Shown: positions 8,553 to 17,926, numbered from the stretch's first letter. The stretch: DNA of 64,000 bases from FEN-1219 sp039933105 (GCA_039933105.1 JBDTOT010000009.1:1-64000), one strand, 5' to 3'. Notes: generated by a model from the sequence alone, not told the origin. A program made the numbers and translations.

Positions 8553-10001
8553 TTAGGCAATGATCTCTTTCACGACCTTGCCATGGACGTCGGTCAAACG
8601 GTAGTCGCGGCCTTGGAACCTGTAGGTGAGCCGTTCGTGATCGATGCCGAGCAACGCCATCAGCGTGGCGTTCAGATCATGGATGTGCACACCATCTTTG
8701 ACCACGTTGTAGCTGAAGTCGTCGGTCTCACCGTGCGAATGGCCGGCTTTCACTCCGCCGCCCGCGAACCACCACGTGAAGCAACCGCCGTGGTGATCGC
8801 GACCCACGAGTGGGTTGTCGATCTGCCCTTGCGCGAACGGCGTGCGCCCGAATTCGCTGCCGAACATCACGAGCGTGTCGTCGAGCAGGCCGCGCTGCTT
8901 CAGGTCCATGACGAGCGCGGCGGAAGGCTGATCGATCTCCTGGCAACGCACGGGGAGAGCCTGCTTGATGGCGAGGTGATGGTCCCAACCCATGCCGAAC
9001 AGCACCTGATATTTCACACCGCGCTCCGCGAGCCGGCGCGCGATCAAGCAGTTGCGTGCGAACGTGCCGGGCTTCTTGACGTCAGGCCCGTACATCGCAA
9101 GCACCGACTCGGGCTCGTCGCGGATGTCGGCCACCTCGGGCACCGAAGCCTGCATGCGATACGCCATTTCGTACTGGCTCATGCGCGACAGGATCTCGGG
9201 GTCGTGCGACTGCTCGTGCTGCAGCAACGCGAGCTCACCAAGGGTATCGAGCATCGCGCGACGGTCGGGGCGATCGATGCCCTGAGGGTTATTCACGTAC
9301 AGCACCGGATCGGCGGCCGCACGAAACTCCACCCCCTGGTGATGCGACGGAAGGAACCCGGAACTCCAGATCGCGGAGTCCTGCGGTACGCCGACCGAGA
9401 TGCCGGAGTTCATGACGATGAAGTTCGGTAAATCACGATTGTCCGCGCCGAGCGCATAGCTAACCCATGCACCGGCCGACGGCCGCCCGGCGAGTTGAAA
9501 GCCGGTGTGCAGGAACTTCGACGCCGGATCGTGGTTCACGTGCTCCGTGTGCACGCTCTTCACGAAGCAAAGGTCGTCGGCGATCGCCCCCGTGTACGGC
9601 AGGAAGTCGCTGACCCACGCCCCGCTCTCGCCGTATTGGCGGAACGGGCGCAACGGCCCAACGATCGGAAACGCGGATTGACCGCCTGACATCGTCGAGA
9701 GGCGCTGAGTGTTCCGCACCGACTCCGGCAGATCCTGGCCGTGCATCTTCACGAGCATCGGCTTGTAATCGAAGGTATCGACGTGCGAGATCGCGCCCAG
9801 CATGTGTAGGCAAATCACGCGTTTCGCGCGTGCTTGCAGCGGGCCGCTGCCGAGCACGCCGACGTTCATCGTCTCCGTGCCCGCCCCGAGCGCACGACCG
9901 CCCATGAGATCGAGCAGCGACAACGCCCCGAGCCCGCCGATCGAACGCAGCAGAAAGGAGCGTCGCGATTCGTCTACGTTGCAGCAATCCGGTTTCTTCA
10001 T
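8553..10001 (-). CDS. DUF1501 family exported protein (sulfatase-like fold), Tat signal
   Basis: A 482-residue protein. The N-terminus has a twin-arginine motif (ESRRSFLLRSIGGLGAL), so a folded export to the periplasm is likely. The rest matches DUF1501 (PF07394): ICLHMLGAISHVDTFDYKP, GSEFGRTPFAQG and GRDHHGGCFTWWFAGGGVK are typical conserved blocks with metal-ligand-like His/Asp. DUF1501 proteins are related to alkaline-phosphatase/sulfatase folds and are nearly always beside PSCyt/DUF1553 genes, as here. The activity is unknown. Confidence 0.92.
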   Translation of the reverse strand: MKKPDCCNVDESRRSFLLRSIGGLGALSLLDLMGGRALGAGTETMNVGVLGSGPLQARAKRVICLHMLGAISHVDTFDYKPMLVKMHGQDLPESVRNTQRLSTMSGGQSAFPIVGPLRPFRQYGESGAWVSDFLPYTGAIADDLCFVKSVHTEHVNHDPASKFLHTGFQLAGRPSAGAWVSYALGADNRDLPNFIVMNSGISVGVPQDSAIWSSGFLPSHHQGVEFRAAADPVLYVNNPQGIDRPDRRAMLDTLGELALLQHEQSHDPEILSRMSQYEMAYRMQASVPEVADIRDEPESVLAMYGPDVKKPGTFARNCLIARRLAERGVKYQVLFGMGWDHHLAIKQALPVRCQEIDQPSAALVMDLKQRGLLDDTLVMFGSEFGRTPFAQGQIDNPLVGRDHHGGCFTWWFAGGGVKAGHSHGETDDFSYNVVKDGVHIHDLNATLMALLGIDHERLTYRFQGRDYRLTDVHGKVVKEIIA

Positions 10002-10011
10002 GGCAGGGTCC

Positions 10012-13000
10012 TCACCTTACGGTGAACGCATCCGGGGAATTCATGACGACGGCAGCGACGTTCGTCAGCGCCGCGAGTGCCGTGGGATCGAGAGCCGCGT
10101 CGAGCGGCGTGACGCCGGCCTTCAGCAGCGCGTCGCGCTTCGCCGTATCGGCTGCGAACTCATCGCGTTGCGCACGATAATGGGTACGCAGGAGATCGAG
10201 GTGCTGAGCTCCTGGCGCGGCGCGTGCCCCGAGGCGATACAGGCGCGCCAGCTGCGCGTCGACGTCCGGCGACGACTTCAACGCCTCGGCCGCGAGCGAC
10301 CGATACGCTTCGACGAACTGCGGATCGTTCAAGAGAACGAGCGCCTGGAGCGGCGTGTTCGAGCTGCGTCGGCGCGCGACGCTCTCGGTGCGGTTCTTGA
10401 AGTCAAAGATGCGCAGCGCCGGGTGCAACGCATTGCGCTTCACGAACGTGTACAACGTGCGGCGGTGCAAGTCGTCCTGCGGTACGTTCGCCGCGGCCGG
10501 GTATGGATAGAAGCTGTTCAGCGGATTCCAGATGCCTTCGGGTTGATACGGCAGGACGCTCGGACCGCCGACCTTCGCGACCAGTAAGCCGCTGGCGGCG
10601 AGCGCGTTGTCACGCACCATCTCGGCCGTCATTCGCCAGCGCGGGCCGCGCGCGTAGAGTTCGTTACGCGCGTCACGCGCGAGCTGCTCGTCGCTCGCGT
10701 CAGAGCTCTGACGATACGTGGCCGACATCACCATGCGTTTGTGCAGCGCTTTCACGTCCCAGCCGGACTCGACGAATTCCACGGCGAGCCAGTCGAGCAG
10801 CTCGGGATGCGTCGGGATCGAACCCTGCGAACCGAAGTCCTCGGCCGTCTCGACTATGCCGCGGCCGAAATGCAGCTGCCAGAGGCGGTTCACGAACACG
10901 CGCGCCGTGAGCGGATTGCGCGGATCGAACACCCATTTCGCGAGCCCGAGCCGATTCTGCGGCAGCTGTTCGTCCCACTTCAGCACGGCATCCAAGCCGT
11001 GCGGGTAGACGCGATCGCCGAGCGCGCTGTAGACGCCGCGATTCAGAACGAACGTCGGGATCGGCTTCGGCGCGTCGCCCATCACGAGCACCTGCGGTAT
11101 AGCCGTCGCGAGCTCGTTCTCTTTCGCGCGCGCGGCCGTCAGCGTCTTGCGCGCGGCCTGTACTTTCGCGTCGGTAGCCACGAGCAACTCCGCGAGATCG
11201 CTCGCGGACCGCGTTACGGCGCGTTGTTCGTCCTGCAGGAACGCGATTTCGACGGGCGTAAGATCGCGATTGAACAGCTTGAGCTCGTCGATGCCGCTGC
11301 CGACCGGCGCCTTTTCGCGGAACCGCGTGCCGAAGGCCAGGCCCACGAATGGATCGAACACATCGCCCGTCGAGAACGGCAGAATCGTGCGCGTCAGGTG
11401 ATCGTGCTCCACGTGCGTCACCGCAGGGGCGCCGTTCACGTACAGCTTGAGTCCCGCCGCACGGCTCGATCCGTCGTACGTCAACGTGAGGTGCGACCAT
11501 GCACCGATCGGCAGCGCGTCGTCGGTCTCGATCGCGATCATGTTCGCCGGGGGCGAGTGCGCGAGCGACGCCCACAGCTTGCCGTTGTCGATCGTGAGCC
11601 GGTATCCCGTCCGGCCCGAGTTCTGCTCCGCCAGATGGTTCAGCACGGGCACGTTCTCGTACTGCGCGCCCACGTAGAACCAGAAGTCGATGCTGAAGGG
11701 ATCCGTGCGGTCGTACCACCCGACATCGCGGCCGAGAAATCCGCGATTTGTCTCGTCGAAGAACAGCGCCTGGCCACGCACGCCCGGTTTGAACACCGGC
11801 GATTGCACGACGGCCGGCGGGGTACCACGCGTCTCGGCCGGCGACAGCGTCAGCGACTCCGCGTTGTAGTTGCGCGGAACGCGGAGAACGGCGGCGACTG
11901 CTCGCTGCCCGGGCGCTTTGCTGGCAGGAGGCGGTGGGCCCGGCGGGCCCGCGAACGCGTTGCGCCGGAATACCGTGAGCGCAGACGGCGGCACGTTCTC
12001 CGGCCGCGGCTCCGGCAGATCGGTGATCTTTGCCGGGCGCGCCGACTCGAACGCATAGTGCGCGGCCAGCGACGCCGCGAGAGCGTTGCGGATCGTAGCG
12101 GCGATCGCCGCCGGCGCCGCCGCGAGTTTCGCGGCCTGGCCATCGGCCGCCGCGCTGACGTCATGCCGTGCTTGCGCGTACGCGGTTTCGAGCGGGGCGA
12201 CGGCCGCGGCGGCACGCTCCCACTCCGTTTGCAACTGCGGCGTCGGCCACGGCAGCGTTGGGCCGCCCTGAATGCCGCTGAAGCCCGGCGCATACACGCC
12301 CGGCTCATCGTTGTTGTTGAAGAATGCGCCGAGCGAGTAGTAGTCCTTCTGCTTGATCGGATCGTACTTGTGGTCGTGGCAGCGCGCGCAGCCGACGGTG
12401 AGGCCAAGGAACGCAGTGCCGAGTGCATTGTCCGTGCGCTCGATCATGTATTCGGCTTTGTACTCGGCGTCGATGGCGCCGTTCTCGGTCGTGCGCTTGC
12501 CGACGCGCAGGTACGCCGTGGCGAGCGTCTGCTCGCGCGTCGGCTTCGGCATCAGATCGCCCGCGAGCTGCCACGTGCCGAACTCGTCGAACGGCATGTT
12601 TCGCGCGAACGCGTCGATGACCCAGTCGCGCCACGGCCAGAGATAACGGTCGTGGTGATCGTCGAGGAAACCGTCGGACTCGCTGAAGCGCGCGAGGTCC
12701 ATCCAGTACGCGGCCATGTGCTCCGAGTACGCGGGCGACGCGAGCAGACCGTCGACGACCTTCTCGTACGCGTCGGGCGACGCATCGGCGAGGAACGCGT
12801 CGACTTGCTCGAGCGTCGGCGGCAGACCCGTCAACGTCAGCGACACGCGGTTGATCAGCGTTTCCTTATCGGCCTCCGCCGCCGGGGCGAGGCGTTCGCG
12901 CTCGAGCCGTTGGTATATGAAGCGATCGATGTCGTTCTTCGCACGCGCATCGAGCTTAGTGCTCGGCACCTTCGGGCGCTGGGGCTCGATGAAGGCCCAG

Positions 13001-13479
13001 TGCGGTCGGTACTCGGCGCCGTTGTCGATCCACTGCGCGAGTATCGCGATCTGTTGTTTCGAAAGCGTCTTGTGCGCCGACTCCGGCGGCATCCGCTCTT
13101 CAGGATCCTGCGACGTGATCCGGCGCACGAGCTCGCTCTTGTCCGCGTGGCCCGCGACGATCGCGTACTTGCCGGGCGACTTCGGCAACTCCCGCTTCGC
13201 GTTTTCACCAATGTCGAGCCGCAAATCCGCTTTGCGCGCCGCGGGATCGGGGCCGTGGCAGCGGAAACAGTTTTCCGAGAGGATCGGCCGCACGTGCCAG
13301 TTGTAGTTGATCTCGTCGGCGCGCAGGCCGTTCAGATCGGCGTTGCGGTCCACGCTGCACGCTTGCAGCAACCACACGGCGCTCGCCGCGACGACCCACC
13401 ACCGCCGGCCAACCGCCCGAGGGCGGCTGGCCGATAGCGTGGCTAGCCATTGCGTCGTCGAAATACGGAGCTCGTCCAT
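10012..13479 (-). CDS. PSCyt2 / DUF1549 / LamG / DUF1553 lipoprotein
   Basis: A very large (1155-residue) exported protein. The N-terminus has a hydrophobic segment ending in a lipobox (VWLLQAC), so it is a probable lipoprotein. Then comes a cytochrome-like domain with CFRCHG (about 70-75), the DUF1549 domain (about 180-400, with a second CARCHDHKYDPI motif), a LamG/concanavalin-like insertion (about 560-720, RTGYRLTIDNGKLWASL), and DUF1553 (about 830-1110, RVFVNRLWQLHFGRGIV). This is the standard partner of DUF1501 proteins. Two CxxCH motifs imply c-type haem. First gene of the trio; the upstream neighbour is a TonB-receptor stump. Confidence 0.92.
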   Translation of the reverse strand: MDELRISTTQWLATLSASRPRAVGRRWWVVAASAVWLLQACSVDRNADLNGLRADEINYNWHVRPILSENCFRCHGPDPAARKADLRLDIGENAKRELPKSPGKYAIVAGHADKSELVRRITSQDPEERMPPESAHKTLSKQQIAILAQWIDNGAEYRPHWAFIEPQRPKVPSTKLDARAKNDIDRFIYQRLERERLAPAAEADKETLINRVSLTLTGLPPTLEQVDAFLADASPDAYEKVVDGLLASPAYSEHMAAYWMDLARFSESDGFLDDHHDRYLWPWRDWVIDAFARNMPFDEFGTWQLAGDLMPKPTREQTLATAYLRVGKRTTENGAIDAEYKAEYMIERTDNALGTAFLGLTVGCARCHDHKYDPIKQKDYYSLGAFFNNNDEPGVYAPGFSGIQGGPTLPWPTPQLQTEWERAAAAVAPLETAYAQARHDVSAAADGQAAKLAAAPAAIAATIRNALAASLAAHYAFESARPAKITDLPEPRPENVPPSALTVFRRNAFAGPPGPPPPASKAPGQRAVAAVLRVPRNYNAESLTLSPAETRGTPPAVVQSPVFKPGVRGQALFFDETNRGFLGRDVGWYDRTDPFSIDFWFYVGAQYENVPVLNHLAEQNSGRTGYRLTIDNGKLWASLAHSPPANMIAIETDDALPIGAWSHLTLTYDGSSRAAGLKLYVNGAPAVTHVEHDHLTRTILPFSTGDVFDPFVGLAFGTRFREKAPVGSGIDELKLFNRDLTPVEIAFLQDEQRAVTRSASDLAELLVATDAKVQAARKTLTAARAKENELATAIPQVLVMGDAPKPIPTFVLNRGVYSALGDRVYPHGLDAVLKWDEQLPQNRLGLAKWVFDPRNPLTARVFVNRLWQLHFGRGIVETAEDFGSQGSIPTHPELLDWLAVEFVESGWDVKALHKRMVMSATYRQSSDASDEQLARDARNELYARGPRWRMTAEMVRDNALAASGLLVAKVGGPSVLPYQPEGIWNPLNSFYPYPAAANVPQDDLHRRTLYTFVKRNALHPALRIFDFKNRTESVARRRSSNTPLQALVLLNDPQFVEAYRSLAAEALKSSPDVDAQLARLYRLGARAAPGAQHLDLLRTHYRAQRDEFAADTAKRDALLKAGVTPLDAALDPTALAALTNVAAVVMNSPDAFTVR

Positions 13480-13488
13480 CGTTCCCCT

Positions 13489-13640
13489 CTAATGGAACCG
13501 AATCTTGAGTTCCACACCGACCTCGCGCGGTCGCCCGACCGACGCAAAATCGATGTCCCACAGCGAGTGGAAGAAGCCCGAGTTCAGATAGTACTCGTCG
13601 GTCAAGTTGGTCCCAAACACGGCCAGCTCGTAGTGCCCGG
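13489..13640 (-). pseudogene. 3' stump of a TonB-dependent receptor gene
   Basis: The last 46 or so residues read YELAVFGTNLTDEYYLN...GRPREVGVELKIRF, the closing beta-strands of a TonB-dependent receptor. The same pattern ends the intact receptor at 59598-62006 (WEVSLFGTNLTD...RPREFGVEMKMNF). Further upstream the frame stays open to about 13791 but loses receptor character, and the gene for the rest of the barrel is absent. It sits 9 bp upstream of the PSCyt2/DUF1553 gene and once probably headed that operon. Confidence 0.8.
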
Positions 13641-13802
13641 CCGAGGGTCCAAGCGCGTCGTGAACGTAGCGCCCGTGTCGAGATGTGAGGGCCCGCACGC
13701 CCCGGCATCGCCGGTTGCAATCGCACGACCCCGGCGCGAAGCTGGGGCCGGGATTCAAGAACACCGAGGCCGCGGACAATGCGGCAGCCAAGGCTGCTAC
13801 GC

Positions 13803-15371
13803 ATGAGTCGCGCGACCGTCGTATCGGCGGTCGTGCACGCGCTGCTGGTTGTCATTCTGATCGCCGCGGGATCCGGCCGCGGACCGCCGCCGCCGATGCC
13901 GCCGATCATCGAAGCCGAGTTCGTGAGCGGTGTCGTAGCGCCTGCCGAGACCGCGAGCGAGCCGCCACCGCCTCCGCCCGTTGCGCCGTTACGCGACCCG
14001 CCGCCGCAGCAGACACTCGCCACCGCGTCGGTGCCGCCCCCAGCGGCCGCGCCGCCAGAGCCGGACGCACCGGCCGAAACGCCACCGAACACGACGATCG
14101 CCGCGGAACAAACGCCGCCGACCGCGCCTGTCGAAGACCCTGCAACCACCGACCTGGCACCCGTCGAAGCGGAGGTCTCAGCGCTCGCAGCGCAGCCCGC
14201 GGCGGACACGTTCGACGATGCATCGACAGCGTTACCCGACGCGCACGGCAAGCCGCTCGCGAACACGGAACGGAAGATGCTCACGAAGCACCTGTCGTCA
14301 TGGACAGGGAGCATCACCGCGGATACGCCTGATACACAGTTGACCTGGCGCGAAGACGGCCAACGTTACACGGCCGTGCTGCACCGACAGCCGGCGACGG
14401 ATCCGATGGGTATGGACCACATCGTTGTCGAAGTCACGACCGAGCTTGGCGGCAACCGAATGCTCACGGAACTGCGAATGACGCGCGTGGCGTTCTCGAA
14501 CTTCGCACAGTTCGTCGACCGCTGGGACCCGAGCGTCGCGATCCACGACGACGAGATCGACGGCCGGTTCCACTCGAACTCGCAGATTCACGTAAGTGGG
14601 GGACCGGGAGTGCAGCCCGTGTTCCGCGGCAAGGTGACACTCGCCGCGCATGACATCGAGACCGACGGCGACGCTTTCGGCGGAGTCGGTTTCGTGAATC
14701 GCCGCGCGATGTTTCCCGGCGGGCTCGAGACCATGGTTCGCCGGATCGGCCTGGCGCCACAGCAACCGCCCGCCGCCGCCGGCGACGACGTGCAGCGCTT
14801 CGAGCACGACGCCGCCGTCACGTTCTATGAGGATGGCTCCTACGGCTGGCGCACTATCGGCGCCAGCGAGCCCGAGCAGCGGCGCGCCCTCACGGAGCGT
14901 CCGCACTATCTGATCGGCGCCGACGGCGTAACGCTGCAGGTACACGGCACAGTCAAAGGCACGGTGCTCGTGTACACGCCGAACCGAATCGTGATCGCAC
15001 ATGACCTGCGCTACGCGCACGATCCCCGCGAGCCGGGCGCGAGCGACTACTTAGGCCTCGTCGCGGAACGCTCGGTCGAGATCGGCGAGCCCGACCTAAC
15101 AGGCCCCGGCGATCTCGAGATCTACGCGTCGATCTACGCACGCGGCCAGTTCGCCGTGCGCAGTTACCGTTCTCGACGAACCGGGAAGCTCGTGATCTAC
15201 GGCAGTCTTGCCGCCGGGTCGCTGACGGCGACCGAGCCGCGGTACGCGACGTCCGTTCACTTCGATCCGCGCCTCACGACGATGCGCGCGCCGGGATTTC
15301 CGCTCTCGGATCGCTACGAGCTCGAGTCCTCGAGCGGCGAATGGCACAGCGTGCCGGGCGTGTCGCGATAG
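13803..15371 (+). CDS. Exported/anchored protein with TonB-like N-terminus and unrecognised C-terminal domain
   Basis: A 522-residue protein. ATG 13803 (MSRATVVSAVVHALLVV) is preferred over an in-frame start at 13779. One membrane helix (about 4-22, with an SxxxH-like start as in TonB) is followed by a long Pro/Ala-rich stretch (about 28-125, PPPPPP runs). The C-terminal 380 residues have no family I know; they contain the motif DGRFHSNSQIHVSGG, reminiscent of pilin-associated beta-rich modules, and many Asp/Gly turns. Likely inner-membrane anchored with a periplasmic body. It is divergent from the TonB-receptor stump, whose missing upstream part it appears to replace. Confidence 0.75.
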   Translation: MSRATVVSAVVHALLVVILIAAGSGRGPPPPMPPIIEAEFVSGVVAPAETASEPPPPPPVAPLRDPPPQQTLATASVPPPAAAPPEPDAPAETPPNTTIAAEQTPPTAPVEDPATTDLAPVEAEVSALAAQPAADTFDDASTALPDAHGKPLANTERKMLTKHLSSWTGSITADTPDTQLTWREDGQRYTAVLHRQPATDPMGMDHIVVEVTTELGGNRMLTELRMTRVAFSNFAQFVDRWDPSVAIHDDEIDGRFHSNSQIHVSGGPGVQPVFRGKVTLAAHDIETDGDAFGGVGFVNRRAMFPGGLETMVRRIGLAPQQPPAAAGDDVQRFEHDAAVTFYEDGSYGWRTIGASEPEQRRALTERPHYLIGADGVTLQVHGTVKGTVLVYTPNRIVIAHDLRYAHDPREPGASDYLGLVAERSVEIGEPDLTGPGDLEIYASIYARGQFAVRSYRSRRTGKLVIYGSLAAGSLTATEPRYATSVHFDPRLTTMRAPGFPLSDRYELESSSGEWHSVPGVSR

Positions 15372-15375
15372 CAAG

Positions 15376-15480
15376 CCTGCGGGGCTCAGTGCGTCATCGC
15401 GTACACGACGTTCACGCCGAACCTGTACGCCGTTGCCGTCATCGCACGGGATGACGTGGATCGTCGGCATGCTGCTTGCG
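15376..15480 (-). pseudogene. Decayed 3' end of a DUF4159 gene (copy 1)
   Basis: About 100 bp aligns with the 3' end of the intact DUF4159 gene at 27061-27831. Reading the minus strand gives MTATAYRFGVN then VVYAMTH and a TGA stop. One codon is missing next to VN, and a 1-nt deletion lies in the preceding DDPRYPAP segment, so it is out of frame. Homology fades upstream of about 15480. The rest of the 15372-15662 gap shows nothing I can assign. Confidence 0.8.
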
Positions 15481-15662
15481 TGAGCTCATCGTCACGGGAC
15501 TCTCGCGGGCGGAGCAGATCCCGACTGTAATCGGGGGCGTCACCCGACTCGCAATTGGTCTGGCGCTCGCAATCCGGCTATTTCGCTGGAAGGAGGGCGC
15601 GGCTTAGACTTAGCCGTGACCAAAAATGCGACCAGGGTCAAAACACTCCGACGCCGGCCGTG

Positions 15663-16706
15663 ATGCAAGATCTGGGAACCGACAAACTATTACTGCTGCA
15701 AGCGGCTTTTGCGACCGGCGCACAGGCAGAAACTGCCTGGCGCCTGTGGCAAGACCGGGTGCCGCTTGACGAAATCGATGCCGAATCGCAGCGAACCGTG
15801 CCGCAGCTACACCTCAACATGGCGGCGGACACGTCCGTTGATTCGAGAGTTCAGGGTCTTTACCGCAGAGCTTGGTACTCCAATACCTTGCTGTTGGAGC
15901 AGGTTCGGCCGCTTCTCGACCGGCTGAAGGCAAACGGGGTGCGTGCCGTGGCCTCGAAGCAGACCGCGGCAGTGGTCAAAGCCCGAGCCTGCTATCCGCT
16001 GGATCGATTTCACCTGCTGGTCGCCGATCGGGAGGTCGAGCAGACTATGGTCACGCTGCGCGAGATGGGTTGGGTCAGCGCGCGTCCGCCCGCGTTCGCC
16101 GAGGCCGCATTGCGGGGCATCGAGTTCACGCGCAGCGGCTTCCTCGTGCAGCTGTCTTGTGCGCCGGCGCAGGACAATGGATTCTTTAGTCGGGTCGAGC
16201 GCGTCGAATCGGACGCGGGCATGTTCGAGGTGCCGGGTCACACCGACCAGCTTCTGGAGGCGGCGGCGCCAGAGCGCATGTGGCACTACACCAGCATGTA
16301 TCAGCGCCTGCTGGAGACCTTGATCGCGATCCGATTCGGCAAACAGGAACCCGATTGGTCGGCAGTCGCACGAATCGGTGCGACTGCCGGCTCGACGCTC
16401 CCACTCGCCGATACACTCGAATACCTTGCACGCGATTTTGCCGTTGCACTGCCGGATGGATATCTCGCGGCCCTTCGGCACACGCCGCTCGTGACGCCTC
16501 GGCAGGAAGAAGAATACCGGCTCAAGCGCGGCGCACCTTCGCTGTGGCGGCGAATTCGGTTGTCGCGCCTCGAGTACCGAAGCCTGAAGAGGTTGTCAGC
16601 CGCGCGCAACGAGTCACTCTCCCTAGTCGAGTACCTGAAGCTTCGCTGGAATGTCAGCGACATGAAGGGAATCGTCAAGCACGTCGTTTCGCTCGCAAAA
16701 AAGTAA
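15663..16706 (+). CDS. Nucleotidyltransferase-family protein (PF14907-like), probably inactive
   Basis: A 347-residue protein from ATG 15663 (MQDLGTDKLLLLQAAF). It has the helical/nucleotidyltransferase organisation of the NTP_transf_5 family: RAWYSNTLLLEQVRPLLDRL, then VASKQTAAV, then the strand LDRFHLLVADREV. Where an active member has Asp-x-Asp, as the next gene does (GDMDFLV), this one reads Arg-Phe-His, so metal binding is probably lost. The family is common beside PqqD and HPr-kinase-like genes in peptide and exopolysaccharide clusters. Five nt separate it from the next gene, so the two are co-transcribed and may form a pair. Confidence 0.7.
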   Translation: MQDLGTDKLLLLQAAFATGAQAETAWRLWQDRVPLDEIDAESQRTVPQLHLNMAADTSVDSRVQGLYRRAWYSNTLLLEQVRPLLDRLKANGVRAVASKQTAAVVKARACYPLDRFHLLVADREVEQTMVTLREMGWVSARPPAFAEAALRGIEFTRSGFLVQLSCAPAQDNGFFSRVERVESDAGMFEVPGHTDQLLEAAAPERMWHYTSMYQRLLETLIAIRFGKQEPDWSAVARIGATAGSTLPLADTLEYLARDFAVALPDGYLAALRHTPLVTPRQEEEYRLKRGAPSLWRRIRLSRLEYRSLKRLSAARNESLSLVEYLKLRWNVSDMKGIVKHVVSLAKK

Positions 16707-16711
16707 CGAAG

Positions 16712-17926
16712 ATGCAAACGCCGACGGAGATCAGGCTCCTACTCGAAACAGCACGCGGCACTCGCGCAACCTTGAATCGAGATCGTATCCGCGCGCTCGC
16801 AGGCGGCCCTGTCGACTGGGCGCGGGTGCTGAGCGCGGCGGAGCGACATCAGGTCACACCGCTCGTCCATCGCGTTTTGCAGTTACAGGCCGCGGATCTC
16901 GTACCCGTCGACGTACTTCGCCAGCTGGCGATCCGCAGCCTGACCACGGCAGGCCGCAACCGCCGGTTCGCCGAAGAGCTCGTGCGCCTCGACGCTCTGT
17001 TTCTGCAGAGAAGCCTCGAAGTGATTTCCTACAAAGGCCCGACGGCGGCGGTCCAGCTGTATGGCGATCTGCGCCTGCGGACGTTTGGAGACATGGACTT
17101 TCTCGTGAAGCGCGGCGATCTCGATGCCGTCTGCGGCGTACTGCGCGAGCAGGGCTATCAGAATCGCTGGACCGGAACACCGGGCCAGAGAGAGCGCATG
17201 GAGAGGGAGGAGAAAGAGTACTGCTTCGTATCGGGTCCGATCACGGTCGAGCCGCACTGGTCGATTACCGCGAGGCGTTTTCCGTTCGACATCGACTATC
17301 CCTCCCTGTGGTCAAGAGCCCAGGAGATCCCATTCGACGGCTCGAAGCTGCTCACGTTTGGTCCTGAAGACATGTTGTTGGTGCTATGCGTGTGCGGAGG
17401 GAAGGGGCGCTGGCAACGGATTCAGATGGTCAGCGATGTTGCGGAGACCGTACGGACGTGGCCCGATCTCAATTGGAGTGCCTGTTTCGAGAGGGCTGCC
17501 AGCAGCGGGAGCGCGCGAATGCTCAGGGTCGGTCTGCACCTCGCGCGCACACTTCTCGATGTCGCACTGCCTGATCACGTGATTCAACGCATCGACGCAG
17601 ACCGGCAGGTTCCTGGCATCGCCGCAAGAGTCGTCAAGGTTCTCTGGCCACCGCGCATAGACAACGTGTGGACGCGGCAGGGGCCGGCGGTGTTCTCGCC
17701 GATATTGTTCAGCCTGAGAGAAGGTATCCGCGACAAGCTACGGTATTTGATCCGAACCACCACGACCCCCAACACGGTGCACGAACAGCGTTTTCCGCTC
17801 AGCCGTTCCATGGCGTGGGCGTATTATCTGATCGTGCCCCTTCACGACTACATCGTGAGTCCGGCTTGGTATCTGCTGCGCAAACGGTTGCGCAAACAAT
17901 CCCGCGATCCGAGGCGCTCCCCCTAG
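16712..17926 (+). CDS. Nucleotidyltransferase-family protein (PF14907-like)
   Basis: A 404-residue protein from ATG 16712, 5 nt after the previous stop. The core contains VISYKGPTAAVQLYGDLRLR and the metal-binding GDMDFLVKRGDLDAV, followed by EPHWSI and GPEDMLLVLCVCGGKG, all typical of the NTP_transf_5 family. The C-terminal 110 residues are basic and hydrophobic (IVPLHDYIVSPAWYLLRKRLRKQ), suggesting membrane association. The substrate is unknown; such proteins are found in lasso-peptide and polysaccharide loci. The stop codon shares CTAG with the convergent glycosyltransferase. Confidence 0.8.
   Translation: MQTPTEIRLLLETARGTRATLNRDRIRALAGGPVDWARVLSAAERHQVTPLVHRVLQLQAADLVPVDVLRQLAIRSLTTAGRNRRFAEELVRLDALFLQRSLEVISYKGPTAAVQLYGDLRLRTFGDMDFLVKRGDLDAVCGVLREQGYQNRWTGTPGQRERMEREEKEYCFVSGPITVEPHWSITARRFPFDIDYPSLWSRAQEIPFDGSKLLTFGPEDMLLVLCVCGGKGRWQRIQMVSDVAETVRTWPDLNWSACFERAASSGSARMLRVGLHLARTLLDVALPDHVIQRIDADRQVPGIAARVVKVLWPPRIDNVWTRQGPAVFSPILFSLREGIRDKLRYLIRTTTTPNTVHEQRFPLSRSMAWAYYLIVPLHDYIVSPAWYLLRKRLRKQSRDPRRSP

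Noticed and set aside
10741..13437. An 898-codon open frame on the plus strand, opposite the PSCyt2/DUF1553 gene.
   Set aside because: Its translation is Arg/Ala/Val-rich without domain motifs, as expected for the antisense of a GC-rich gene, while the minus strand carries clear family motifs. The same applies to long antisense frames opposite 2423-4159, 8553-10001, 21.0-22.0 kb and 57.5-58.6 kb.
13205..14317. A 370-codon minus-strand frame rich in Gly/Ser/Ala.
   Set aside because: It runs across the antisense of the proline-rich TonB-like gene and into the TonB-receptor stump; low-complexity composition is the mirror of the Pro codons.
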